Both the position numbers and the translations under genes were made by a program. This document shows positions 56,424 through 64,000 of a stretch of DNA of 64,000 nucleotides, in pieces. The notes below the pieces were generated by a model. The model searched no databases and was not told the origin of the DNA. It saw nothing but the letters and a program-made list of their open reading frames with translations. The first letter of the stretch is position 1. Every line of letters starts with the position of its first letter. The stretch is from Luteolibacter arcticus (GTDB lineage: Bacteria > Verrucomicrobiota > Verrucomicrobiia > Verrucomicrobiales > Akkermansiaceae), in the NCBI RefSeq assembly GCF_025950235.1, contig NZ_JAPDDT010000016.1:62001-126000 (forward strand). Reading direction: 5' to 3'.

Positions 56424-56850
56424 TTTCAGGAAAGCAGAACGGCCATGAGCGCGGGACGCAGAGCATATCGCAAGTGCGGCGCACGCCATGTCCGGTGGTG
56501 GCGCGGATGCCGTCGATCATGGCGCGGAGTCCGGCTGGGGTTTGGTGCGGAGGATGATCACGGCCATTTTCAAAAATGTCTTTGTTCACTCGCAACGGGG
56601 CAACTTCGCGGCGCAGCGCCCGCAGTTCGTCCGCTGCGTCCCACTTGCCTTCGGCTCGCGGTCGTCCGCTCCCGACCTGCGAGCGCTCCGAGGCCTGCTT
56701 CCAGGAGTAGAGGGGTTTGGTGCTGATGCCGAGATCTCCGCCGAGTTCGGCGACCGGTCGGCCGGTTTCAAGCAGCTCTACGGACTGGGCATTGAATTCG
56801 GCGGTGTAGCGCCGACGGTCTTCGGATTCATAGGGTGGGGTTCTGGAGGT
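56424..56850 (-). pseudogene. IS3-family transposase remnant (OrfA and start of OrfB)
   Basis: The minus-strand frame reads RRRYTAEFNAQSVELLETGR then GDLGISTKPLYSWKQ, an IS3-type OrfA helix-turn-helix, followed by ELRALRREVAPLRVNKDIFE (its leucine-zipper region) and then RAMIDGIRATTGHGVRRTCDM LCVPRS, the beginning of OrfB, all fused in one frame. No DDE integrase core follows, and the OrfA start is displaced by a one-base shift (ATG AAT CCG in the neighbouring frame). The rest of the element is gone. It lies between the GH78-like gene's promoter and the GH128-like gene. Confidence 0.65.
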
Positions 56851-56879
56851 TCGAGGTCTAGAAATCCAGCTCACCTCAC

Positions 56880-57059
56880 GACAGGCTGCTAGAGGTCGGG
56901 CCCGAGCTTACGAACGCGATCGACATCAAGTAGTTCGTGAATCTGGCGGACATTGAACCGCTGCTTGACCAACGACTTCACACCCCTTTGACCCGACAAG
57001 CGCTAAAGGCTACTCCTTGCTCCGAGAGACTCTCCGGAACAGGAAAGGCGGGGACGCAG
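56880..57059. other. Intergenic DNA past the IS3 remnant
   Basis: The gap 56139-57059 holds palindrome g and the IS3 remnant. In its last 180 bases a short minus-strand frame ending RQIHELLDVDRVRKLGPDL before a TAG looks slightly coding-like, but nothing identifies it; otherwise I see nothing here. Confidence 0.3.
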
Positions 57060-60000
57060 TCAGTTCTTGATCACCCGCAAGCGCATGAAGCCGGTCTCCG
57101 CGTCCTCTACCGGCACCTCGTGAAACCATGTGAAGATCTCGTGCTCGCCATCGGATACCGGGAGGCCCGCTTGGATCGCATTGTTCGCAGCCCCCGGTGC
57201 CGAGAGACCGGCCAAGGTCGCAGAGGATTCGGGCGTGATTGTGATGAACGGCCGGCTCTTGCGGACCCGGACCTGGATGCGGAGGTAGGTCTTGGCCGGA
57301 TCGGGCGCTCCCTCGAGCTGGGTCCCCGGAATCCGTTGGCCCTGCGGGAGGTCGCCGGCGCTCGAACGCAGCGGGTCGGAGGAGAACAAATATTCAAGAA
57401 GATTGGCGACGCCATCTGCGTCGGGATCATCGACGGGATCGCCCTGACCGACCGGGAAGCTGATCCCCGCGGCCCAGCCTTCGAAGGAAGAATCCGGCAC
57501 CGCCACGGCTGCGGCCGGCACGGCGAGATCCTTGACCTCGGCCGCCGACAGCGCGCGGTTGAAGACGCGGAAGTCGTCGATCAGCCCGTTGAAGTACGGA
57601 TCGGCGAATTGGCTTTTGCCGAGGTAGTTCAAAGTCGGATTGAACGCCGAGGGATCGACGGTGATCGTTGTCTCGGAATCCACGGCGGCTCCATTGACGT
57701 AGAGCGTCCCGGTATCGCCATTCAGCGTCACCGCCACATGGGTCCATTCCCCCGTCACCAGCGGCGTGGTCTCCAAAATCTTCTCGGCTCCCACGGCGTT
57801 GCCATTGATCGAAATGGTGAACCGCAAGGTGTTCCCCCCCGACTTGGGAGTCATCAACATGTACTGGGACGTGTTGTTCCCGAAATCAAAGATACGCTGC
57901 CAGTTGCTTCCGCCATTCCAGCGGACGCGGGCGGCGACGGTAACGTCGTTAACCCCGCTGACGATGTTATTACGAAGCCGCAGGTGGTCGTCGGTGCCGT
58001 CGAGGCGGATCGCGCGGTCTAACACCCCGTGATCGTACACCGCGACGCCGTTGTTGATGCCGGCGGTTCCGCCCGTCTGGTCGGTCGTGGCATTGTGGAA
58101 TTGGTAGTGGGCCAGCAAATCGGCGGGGCCGGGCACGTTAATGTTCACCGCGGCATCGTCCGCCAAGCCGGTGGGGTCGGTTACTCGTAAGACTAAGCGA
58201 TTCATCCCCGCGTCGGCGGCGGAAGGCACGCCAGAGATCCGGCCGTTCGCTGCGACGCTCAGCCAGCGCGGGCCGGCGACCTTGCTGTAGATCAGAGTGC
58301 TGCCTGCATCTGGATCGGTCGCGACACCGGTGAGGAACTGCTCGTAAGGCTGGCCGACGGCCGCGGCGGGCTGGCTGAGCGGATCGGTGGTGAAGACCGG
58401 GGCTTGGCCGTTCATCGCCGCCGTGATTTCCGTGGTGGACAGCGCGCGGTTGAAGACGTGGAACTCGTCCACCCGGCCGTTGAAAAGCGGATCGGCGAAC
58501 TGGCTTTTCCCGATGAAATTCGACACCGGTTGGATGTCGGAAGGCTTGAGAGCGGTGGCGACGGAAGAGACCTGGAGCCCGTTCACGTAAAGCCTGGCGA
58601 AGCCTCCGCCGATCGTCGCCGCGACGTGGATCCACCCGCTGCCGAGCGTGGCGGTGTCGGTCGATTGCTCAACGCCGCCGTGTCGGATGAGGAAAACCAT
58701 GCGATTGCCCCCCGATTTCGGAGAAAGGAACAGGTGGGATTCCTGGCCGTTGCCGAAGTCGAAAATACGCTGCCAGTTTCCGCCGCCGTCCCAGTTTACC
58801 CAGGTGGCCACGGTGATTTCATCGTGGCTGGCGACGCCCGCGGGCAAGCTGACGAAGTCGTCGGTGCCGTCGAGGTCGATCCCCGGCCCGCGTTTCCCGG
58901 TGACATAGGCGGGTCCGCCGGTCGCGGTGCCGTGGGCGGTGCCGGCGGTGGCCTGCGTGTTCGACTGGAAGCCGTAGCGCGCCACTAGGCCGGGCGCTTC
59001 CTTCACCCGGATTTGCAACACGCTGGTATCAATGGTGCCGGCTCCCGTGGTGGCGCGGACGAGGAAGGAATTCATCCCGGTGTCGGCGAGTCCGGGCACC
59101 CCGGTCAAGCTGCCGTCGGCGGCAACGGCAAGCCAGGCCGGACCGCTGAACTTACTGAACGTGACCGGGCCGCCGGTGACGTTGGCGTCCAGCGAACCGG
59201 TGTAGGGTTGGCCCGGCGCCGCGTCAGTTTTCACCAGCGGATCCGCGGTGAACTGCGGCTGCGTGCTGGAATGAATGGCGGCGATCTGGGCTTCAGTGAG
59301 CGCGGTGGTCAAGAAGCGCAGGTCGTCAATGCGGCCGCTGAATAGCGCGTCTGCGGCATGCTGGCTTTTCCCAAGATAGTTGAGCGTAGTCCCGAGGTCG
59401 CCGGGATTGATGTCCATTGCAGTATTAGTCGCGACCGGAACACCGTTGATGAAGAGCTTGCCGGTGGTCCCGCCGATGGTCACGGCGACATGGGTCCAGA
59501 CGTTCGGAGTCAGCGCTATGGGGTGGTTGAGCTGCTGCTCGGCACCACCGTTCTTGATGGCGAAGCGGACGCTGCTACCGGTGCCGTTGGGCGACAGGAA
59601 CAGGTATTTGTCGGTGCCCGTCCCGAAGTCGAAGACTCGCTGCCAGTTGCCGCTGTCGCCGCTCCAACGCACCCACGCCGCGAAGGTGAAGTCAGTGCTA
59701 TCGCCCAGCCGCGGGGGAAGCCGCAGGTAGGAGTCCGATCCATCGAGCACGAGGGCCTGACCCGACTTTCCGGTGTCGAACGAGGCAGCTCCGATGACCG
59801 TGCCTTCGTTCCCGTTGCCCGACGAATCCCGCAGATCTCCTTCAAAAACGTAATGGGCCGCCCCGCCGGCTCCCGTGTCGGGAACCTCATGGCCTTGGGA
59901 AAGGGGCGAAAGCGTGTTTCGATACCGAACCCCGGCCGGAAGTGTGGAGCCGTCGTCCCAGACGATCCGGCGGTTGTAGGGCTCGGGCTCCGGACCATAA

Positions 60001-61277
60001 TCCCAACTGTAGACCGAGTAGCGCTCCACGAAGGACGACCAGCCGTTCATCATGTCGATGAACTGGCCGATCTTGGTGGCATTCTCTTCCATGGTTGGTT
60101 TGCAGCAGGTCCAACTCGCCCCGTTATTGAACTCCGTCAGCCAAACGGGGCGACCGGTCCGCTGGTGAATGTCCCTCAGCAGGACGTGGAGGTCCCAATC
60201 GGTCTTGTTGGCCGAGTAGAAATGCACCGGCACAAAATCCACTCGGTAGCCCAAGGCGGTGGCGCGATCCATGAACTCGTAGAGCCATGCCAAGCCGCCT
60301 TCGGTCACCACCGGAGATCCGAGACGAAGGCCGGACTTCATCAACTCGGGCCACTGGGCAAGTGCTTGGTCCACCGTTTGCGGCGTCTGGGCCGGATCCC
60401 ACGTGTTGTCCGGCTCATTGTAGCCTAACAGATGAGTGACATTCCGTTTGGCGTTGATCACGTCAAAGCCGGGCCACCACGGGCCGTGACGCATGGGGAC
60501 ATACTCGGAGTCCAAGCCGTTGCTATCGGCCTCCGCGCCCCAGTCGTAGTGCCACATGTGATTTACGTTGCGGCCGCTGTGGCTGCTCCCCGCCCAACCC
60601 TTCTTGCCCACCCAGCGCCACGGAAAGATCCGCACGTAGCGGATCTGGTTATCCAGGTTTCCAGGAAGGGTGCCTAGTTCGATGTCGGCGTCTTGGGCGA
60701 TGTAAACCTTGCTGGCTCCCAAGCCGTTCTCCTGCTGGGCTACGGTCGCCATGTAGCCTCGTTTCAGGCGGAAGGAGCTGACGGCGGTCTTCAGGGTCCC
60801 CAGATTCGCATCGTTGTAGTAGGTATAGAGATTCAGCTTCTTGGAGTTTCCGGCGTACGACTTGCCGTCAAAAACCTCCATTGGGGTGAAGTTCGGTCCG
60901 TGCGGGATGACCACGGTGCCGTTTTCGAACTGCACCACCCGCGCGTTTTGATTGATTGCTGCCACCGCCCCGTTCACCCGGACACGCCCGAGGAAAGTCG
61001 CTGCCACTTGAGATGGCCTGAAGGCGCTCATAAAGAGCCACGAGTCCGAGGAATTAAGATGGATCGTGCAACCTGGAAGCGGATCTTCCGCACCGCTGAC
61101 ATGCAGTTCCGACTTGCCCGTCAGGGTGACCGTGGTGCCGGACACGAGCGCGCTCGTCCGATGGACGTTGTTGGCGAGATTCAAGGTTTGCCCCACACAG
61201 ACGAGCGAAGTCAGCGAGAGCAGGACCAAGACGCGGAGCGCGGCACCGCGGCAGCGGAATGGGAGTTCAGCGATCAT
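57060..61277 (-). CDS. GH128-like glycosidase with three LamG domains
   Basis: 1405 residues, signal peptide segment RVLVLLSLTSLVCVGQ. Residues about 25-190 are a beta region ending AQDADIELGTLPGN. Residues about 195-450 are a 'glycosyl hydrolase catalytic core' TIM barrel of the GH128 type, with the acid/base motif LLGYNEPDNTWDPAQ and the nucleophile motif RPVWLTEFNNGASW, plus VDFVPVHFYS and YSVYSWDYGPEPEP. Known GH128 enzymes cleave beta-1,3-glucan. Three LamG/concanavalin-like domains follow (each with 'DG(S/T)DDxxxLP' and 'NYLGKSQFAD'), separated by two putative Ig domains (LRVTDPTGLADDAAV), and the shared C-terminal module (DPDADGVANLLEYLFSSDP). No CCCGT site was found upstream, so it may be regulated apart from the rhamnoside genes. 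Confidence 0.82.
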   Translation of the reverse strand: MIAELPFRCRGAALRVLVLLSLTSLVCVGQTLNLANNVHRTSALVSGTTVTLTGKSELHVSGAEDPLPGCTIHLNSSDSWLFMSAFRPSQVAATFLGRVRVNGAVAAINQNARVVQFENGTVVIPHGPNFTPMEVFDGKSYAGNSKKLNLYTYYNDANLGTLKTAVSSFRLKRGYMATVAQQENGLGASKVYIAQDADIELGTLPGNLDNQIRYVRIFPWRWVGKKGWAGSSHSGRNVNHMWHYDWGAEADSNGLDSEYVPMRHGPWWPGFDVINAKRNVTHLLGYNEPDNTWDPAQTPQTVDQALAQWPELMKSGLRLGSPVVTEGGLAWLYEFMDRATALGYRVDFVPVHFYSANKTDWDLHVLLRDIHQRTGRPVWLTEFNNGASWTCCKPTMEENATKIGQFIDMMNGWSSFVERYSVYSWDYGPEPEPYNRRIVWDDGSTLPAGVRYRNTLSPLSQGHEVPDTGAGGAAHYVFEGDLRDSSGNGNEGTVIGAASFDTGKSGQALVLDGSDSYLRLPPRLGDSTDFTFAAWVRWSGDSGNWQRVFDFGTGTDKYLFLSPNGTGSSVRFAIKNGGAEQQLNHPIALTPNVWTHVAVTIGGTTGKLFINGVPVATNTAMDINPGDLGTTLNYLGKSQHAADALFSGRIDDLRFLTTALTEAQIAAIHSSTQPQFTADPLVKTDAAPGQPYTGSLDANVTGGPVTFSKFSGPAWLAVAADGSLTGVPGLADTGMNSFLVRATTGAGTIDTSVLQIRVKEAPGLVARYGFQSNTQATAGTAHGTATGGPAYVTGKRGPGIDLDGTDDFVSLPAGVASHDEITVATWVNWDGGGNWQRIFDFGNGQESHLFLSPKSGGNRMVFLIRHGGVEQSTDTATLGSGWIHVAATIGGGFARLYVNGLQVSSVATALKPSDIQPVSNFIGKSQFADPLFNGRVDEFHVFNRALSTTEITAAMNGQAPVFTTDPLSQPAAAVGQPYEQFLTGVATDPDAGSTLIYSKVAGPRWLSVAANGRISGVPSAADAGMNRLVLRVTDPTGLADDAAVNINVPGPADLLAHYQFHNATTDQTGGTAGINNGVAVYDHGVLDRAIRLDGTDDHLRLRNNIVSGVNDVTVAARVRWNGGSNWQRIFDFGNNTSQYMLMTPKSGGNTLRFTISINGNAVGAEKILETTPLVTGEWTHVAVTLNGDTGTLYVNGAAVDSETTITVDPSAFNPTLNYLGKSQFADPYFNGLIDDFRVFNRALSAAEVKDLAVPAAAVAVPDSSFEGWAAGISFPVGQGDPVDDPDADGVANLLEYLFSSDPLRSSAGDLPQGQRIPGTQLEGAPDPAKTYLRIQVRVRKSRPFITITPESSATLAGLSAPGAANNAIQAGLPVSDGEHEIFTWFHEVPVEDAETGFMRLRVIKN

Positions 61278-61398
61278 TCCTAAGGTTAGAAAAAGGCGCA
61301 GGCATTCGGATCTGGCGGCGGGATCGGAACGTGCCAGGACGGCGCATCGAACAGGGCGGGAAGAAGATTGGCCCCCTCATGGCGACATGCAAATATAT
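61278..61398. other. AT-rich intergenic patch
   Basis: The segment 61385-61420 (ATGCAAATATATTTACATAT and on) is markedly AT-rich in an otherwise GC-rich window and overlaps the 3' end of the 75-residue gene. It may mark a junction of transferred DNA. No gene is seen between 61278 and 61398. Confidence 0.35.
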
Positions 61399-61626
61399 TT
61401 ACATATTTTTAAATACGCCACGGCTGGCAAGGCGACCCGAACAGGCGCGTCCCGGCCGCATGCTGGCGGCGGCGGCCGGGGAGATCTCCCAGCGCTGCTC
61501 TTCCGGGTCGAAGGTGATCTCGGTCGCCCGGACGACGCGAAGCCGTCCAAGCGCACGGAGATCGACGACCTCGGTGTACAGGCAATCGATGCCTCCCTGT
61601 GGATCAAAGCGGATCGTGGTGCTCAT
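61399..61626 (-). CDS. Small conserved protein of the DUF1257/DUF2997 cluster, possibly truncated
   Basis: 75 residues: MSTTIRFDPQGGIDCLYTEV, then LRALGRLRVVRATEITFDPE and EQRWEI. This looks like the small protein commonly encoded after DUF2997. After EQRWEI the sequence turns to low-complexity Ala/Arg and runs into the AT-rich patch, so the native C-terminus has probably been replaced. Its start overlaps the stop of the DUF2997 gene by 4 bases, showing a tightly packed operon. Function unknown. Confidence 0.55.
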   Translation of the reverse strand: MSTTIRFDPQGGIDCLYTEVVDLRALGRLRVVRATEITFDPEEQRWEISPAAAASMRPGRACSGRLASRGVFKNM

Positions 61627-61823
61627 GAGCCGCGGAGTGTTTGTTGTTGCTGGACGGAAAAACCGCGTTGCCGATGCTCGGGCTTCAGAGTCCGGCCGGT
61701 GCGCTTTCCGAGTGCTTGCTCGATCTCGCGGGTGGAGGCTTCACAGCCATTGCCTTTGAATCCTTCCGCTTCCACCTGAATGTCACCGGTCGGCGACACC
61801 CGGACGAGGATGCGATGGCTCAC
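61623..61823 (-). CDS. DUF2997 family protein
   Basis: 66 residues matching the DUF2997 pattern: RILVRVSPTGDIQVEAEGFK, then GCEASTREIEQALGK and LKPEHRQRG. The family is short, with one conserved Cys in the 'G..C' turn, and occurs next to DUF1257 proteins and often an AAA ATPase in cyanobacteria, planctomycetes and relatives; function is not established. Here it overlaps both neighbours by 4 bases (ATGA). Confidence 0.75.
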   Translation of the reverse strand: MSHRILVRVSPTGDIQVEAEGFKGNGCEASTREIEQALGKRTGRTLKPEHRQRGFSVQQQQTLRGS

Positions 61824-62113
61824 AGGGAACCTCCTTCCAAGGTGAGCAGGACGCAGCCGTCGGGCTCGATCTGCCGGCTGAAGCGTAGTCCGCGGGTCCT
61901 GGCCTCCCGGATCGAATTCTGAACGCCGTAGCTTTGCAGGAGACGGCCGAAGCCGGCACCTACTTCACGTTCGACGTGCCCTCCCCACCAGTCGGTGGTT
62001 AGCGCATAGCTTCCACCGTCCCCGGGGGAGGGATCGACGGCGATGTCGTAGGGGCCCTTCAACCGCACCACATGGTGGGCCGTCCGGGTGATCCCCGCAT
62101 AGCCGCGGCACAT
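61820..62113 (-). pseudogene. DUF1257 (Ycf35-like) protein lacking its N-terminus
   Basis: 97 residues: CRGYAGITRTAHHVVRLKGP, YDIAV, YALTTDWWGGHVEREVG and the C-terminal helix-strand end VLLTLEGGSL, which fit DUF1257. Members usually begin about 35 residues earlier with a 'MSHF..I' strand, and the sequence starts abruptly at the 'CRGY' element. The upstream DNA is unrelated plus-strand sequence, so a recombination breakpoint lies near 62114. The AAA ATPase gene often upstream is missing. The ATG may still allow expression of the shortened form. Confidence 0.65.
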
Positions 62114-62446
62114 GAGTGCAAACTAAAGCTTCCAACCAACGCGGGTGAGAAAGTCAGTCACAAGCAGGGAAACCAGACGGTTGTCGCGGAGTGGACGGAT
62201 GCTGCTGATCCATTTTCGCCAGGAAATCCTAAGATGATTTGGGTGGATGCCTCAGGAACGCGTTCTCTGGAGGTTATCGACACAAGCGTAGAGCTTGAAG
62301 GAGTGGTGCTGGGCCGGCGGGTACCTATAATCGATGCAGGGAAGACGGTTGTCGTGAAGATCAAGTACTGGGACAAGCTTCTGGGGACTCCCGTTCCTCT
62401 CGTAAAGACTGCGGAAAACCGCGGGTCGGAGGGCGACGGAGGATGA
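62114..62446 (+). pseudogene. C-terminal fragment of an unidentified protein
   Basis: A plus-strand frame without its own start reads ECKLKLPTNAGEKVSHKQGN, WVDASGTRSLEVID and GKTVVVKIKYWDKLL before the stop at 62446. It has coding character and a lower GC than its surroundings but no recognised family. It abuts the truncated DUF1257 gene at 62113/62114, consistent with a join between unrelated sequences. Confidence 0.35.
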
Positions 62447-62524
62447 TCTGTTTCAGATGGGGAAGCTCCTCAGGTGACAAGGTGAGTCACAGGTCTCATG
62501 TCAGTCGGTGTAGAGGGGACGGCA

Positions 62525-62880
62525 TTAGCGTGCTTGATTCCGCCAATCACCATAGAAACCGCACCCGCAGGGATTCGTTTTGGGGGGACGGGCGGCATGA
62601 ACTGGTTGGCTACGAGCCCTGACGCACTTCAGGGTGGTGGAGCCTCCGCGGTAAATCGTGCGGGCCAGCCTCCGTCCTTGCCAGTCGTACTTGAAGACGA
62701 GCTTGGTTTCCGGGTGGCCGGCTGTTTCTGCTGCCGCGGTTGTTTCCATTTCGACTAGCCGATTCTCAGCGTCCCACGTGTATACCCACCGACCGTCATT
62801 TTCAAGGTTGCCGTCCTCGTCGTAAACGGGGGCGAGGGTCGCGGGATCATACCAGAAGTGGCTGGAGTGCTGGCATACCC
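62525..62880 (-). pseudogene. RHS-repeat protein fragment
   Basis: The minus-strand frame starting about 62880 reads WYDPATLAPVYDEDGNLEND, GRWVYTWDAENRLVEME and KLVFKYDWQGRRLARTIYRG. This is a clear RHS/YD repeat, from large polymorphic-toxin or wall-associated proteins. There is no start and no C-terminal toxin; after IYRGG the sequence becomes unrelated. It is joined directly to a DnaE2 fragment on its 5' side. Confidence 0.75.
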
Positions 62881-63065
62881 ACTTCCTTGGCGGCGGTGTG
62901 AGCCCGGGCGGAGCCGTAAAAGCCCCCTACGTCCGGAAGCGCAAGGCTCTGGTACTCCAGCTCCGCCGCCCGATGAATCAGAATCTCCGGTTGACTCGCC
63001 CCGCGGAGAAACGAGAAGGCGGACGTCCCATTGAATTCTGAAAAGTTTGGCAGGGAGCGAGGCAC
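62870..63065 (-). pseudogene. N-terminal fragment of error-prone DNA polymerase DnaE2 (ImuC)
   Basis: From a GTG at 63065 the frame reads SEFNGTSAFSFLRGASQPEI, LIHRAAELEYQSLALPDVGG and YGSARAHTAAKEVGMPAL. This is the start of the PHP domain of DnaE2-type polymerases ('SAFSFLRGAS.PE'). The protein should be over 1,000 residues; only about 65 remain before the join to the RHS fragment near 62870. Confidence 0.7.
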
Positions 63066-63315
63066 GACCGGTCACCGTGCCCAATTTTTTTAATGTTCAA
63101 GCGAACAGATTGATCCGCCTTCCGAATCTCAAAAAACCTCGCCCTTTACTGGGGGCTCACGCGGCTTGGGGTGCGGCCCGGGCCTGCCGGGGTATAGGGG
63201 CGGCTTCGCCCCTGTCTGAGCGAGCACCACAGGGTGGTGGAGGGATGGCAATCCGTGCTGGCGAGAACTTCTGTCTTGAATTCAAATTTGAAAACGGAAT
63301 TTATGAATAGATCTA
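63066..63315. other. Non-coding joining sequence with hairpin
   Basis: No supported gene. A perfect stem AGGGGCG/CGCCCCT (63196-63202, 63207-63213) with a GCTT loop is present. A motif CAGGGTGGTGGAG occurs at about 63230 and again near 62630, beside the RHS fragment end, so it may be a short mobile or junction-associated repeat. Confidence 0.35.
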
Positions 63316-63516
63316 GTGGCGATGAGTTTCACGGCACTTCCCGACATCGGGCGCTATGGCGCGCCCGACTTGGACAAGGGCCTCGATATTCTGGAGTCCT
63401 TGTTGCGAAAGATGGCACCGCGCTTTCGGGAGGTGAAGGGTGAGGGCATATGGACTATAGTGAAAGCGTGCCGTCGCCTGCCGAGATGCTGCCGGCCTGA
63501 GTCCTTTGCGTCATGA
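63316..63516 (+). pseudogene. IclR-type regulator N-terminal fragment
   Basis: The frame begins MSFTALPDIGRYGAPDLDKG (ATG 63322) and continues LDILESLL, the opening of an IclR-family winged helix ('PALDKGLDILELL'). After that it diverges to unrelated sequence and stops at 63516. Only some 30 residues are recognisable, so this is a fragment. Confidence 0.5.
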
Positions 63517-64000
63517 ACGACCTCACCATCATGCTGCGTCAGCCGGGGAACTCGGCGGAACTACTCGCAACCGTGTACGAGGAGCTGCGCCGGCTCGCCG
63601 CGGCGCGAATGGCGCGCGAGTCCGCCGGGCAGACGCTCCAGGCGACCGCGCTGGTGCACGAGGCGTGGCTGCAACTCGTCGGTGAAGGCGACCGGTCCTG
63701 GGAAAGCCGCGCGCACTTTTTCGGCGCGGCGGCGCACGCGATGCGGCGCATCCTGGTGGATAAGGCGCGCCGCAAGGCCCGCGTGAAACGAGGTGCCGGC
63801 AGCGTGCGCGTCGACCTTACCGACGTGGACGTGGCGGAGTTCACACCGGACGGCGACGTATTGCTGATCAACGAGGCCTTGGAAAAGCTCGAACTCGAAG
63901 ATCCCGACCAAGCCCGCATCGTGGTGCTGAAGTTTTTCGGCGGCCTGACCAACGAGGAAGTCGCGCAGACGCTCGGCATCGGCGAGCGCACGGTCTATCG
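63513..64000 (+). CDS. ECF-type RNA polymerase sigma factor (runs off the window)
   Basis: From ATG 63513 the frame is open to the edge, giving 162 residues of an extracytoplasmic-function sigma factor of the Planctomycetes/Verrucomicrobia/Acidobacteria type. Region 2 shows LLATVYEELRRLAAARMARE, TLQATALVHEAWLQLV, SRAHFFGAAAHAMRRILVDK and ARRKARVKRG. Region 4 begins LEDPDQARIVVLKFFGGLTN, then EEVAQTLGIGERTVYR, the promoter-recognition helix-turn-helix; the last ~20 residues are missing. In related genomes such genes sit beside Ser/Thr kinases; the neighbour is out of view. A TATAGT sequence lies about 55 bases upstream and may be its -10 element. Confidence 0.9.
   Translation, partial: MNDLTIMLRQPGNSAELLATVYEELRRLAAARMARESAGQTLQATALVHEAWLQLVGEGDRSWESRAHFFGAAAHAMRRILVDKARRKARVKRGAGSVRVDLTDVDVAEFTPDGDVLLINEALEKLELEDPDQARIVVLKFFGGLTNEEVAQTLGIGERTVY

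Noticed and set aside
62498-62758. 86-codon plus-strand frame over the RHS fragment
   Set aside because: The minus strand carries a recognisable RHS repeat; this frame is its shadow.

Overview
The window reads like a chromosomal segment of a polysaccharide-degrading member of Verrucomicrobiota, probably Verrucomicrobiales (Luteolibacter/Akkermansiaceae-like). The grounds are high GC, few clear Shine-Dalgarno sites, a PEP-CTERM protein, three giant autotransporter-associated beta-strand-repeat proteins, and many large secreted proteins sharing a C-terminal 'DxDxDGxxNxxEYxxxxDP' module. Taxonomy is inferred from gene families only.

Layout. 0-10.4 kb: an AraC regulator, a PEP-CTERM protein, a beta-strand-repeat protein and a very large ThuA/sugar-dehydrogenase/PKD/malectin protein split by a frameshift; the last three share a 35-bp dyad element upstream. 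10.7-12.2 kb: an IS256-family element whose transposase carries an in-frame stop. 12.3-28 kb: a rhamnoside-utilisation block with a two-component system whose kinase has a discoidin-like sensor, a DUF5722 protein, a GH78 rhamnosidase, a secreted isomerase/epimerase-fold protein, a helical-repeat protein, a discoidin protein and a GH106 rhamnosidase. 28.4-34.3 kb: a small secreted protein and a 1743-residue polysaccharide-lyase-like protein. 34.4-35.5 kb: a sulfatase pseudogene. 35.6-54.2 kb: two paralogous units, each a beta-strand-repeat protein plus a discoidin or related protein, then a pectate-lyase-fold protein. 54.4-61.3 kb: a GH78-like enzyme, an IS3 remnant and a GH128-like/LamG protein. 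61.4-63.5 kb: truncated DUF1257, DUF2997, RHS, DnaE2 and IclR fragments. 63.5 kb to the edge: an ECF sigma factor running out of the window.

How it may work together. The carbohydrate genes share a 14-bp palindrome, CCCGT-N4-ACGGG, found seven times and only in intergenic DNA in front of GH78, GH106, GH78-like, discoidin, beta-strand-repeat and pectate-lyase genes. This suggests one regulon for a rhamnose-rich polysaccharide such as a pectin rhamnogalacturonan or a sulfated rhamnan. No obvious dedicated repressor is in the window; the AraC protein and the two-component system are local candidates for other control layers.

The locus is also actively rearranging. It holds a 1.1-kb near-identical direct repeat 7.19 kb apart, several genes reduced to a head joined to a tail, a sulfatase with nonsense and frameshift lesions, and a 34-bp perfect inverted repeat flanked by 8-bp direct repeats that looks like a collapsed insertion sequence. 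No tRNA, rRNA or CRISPR array was recognised.
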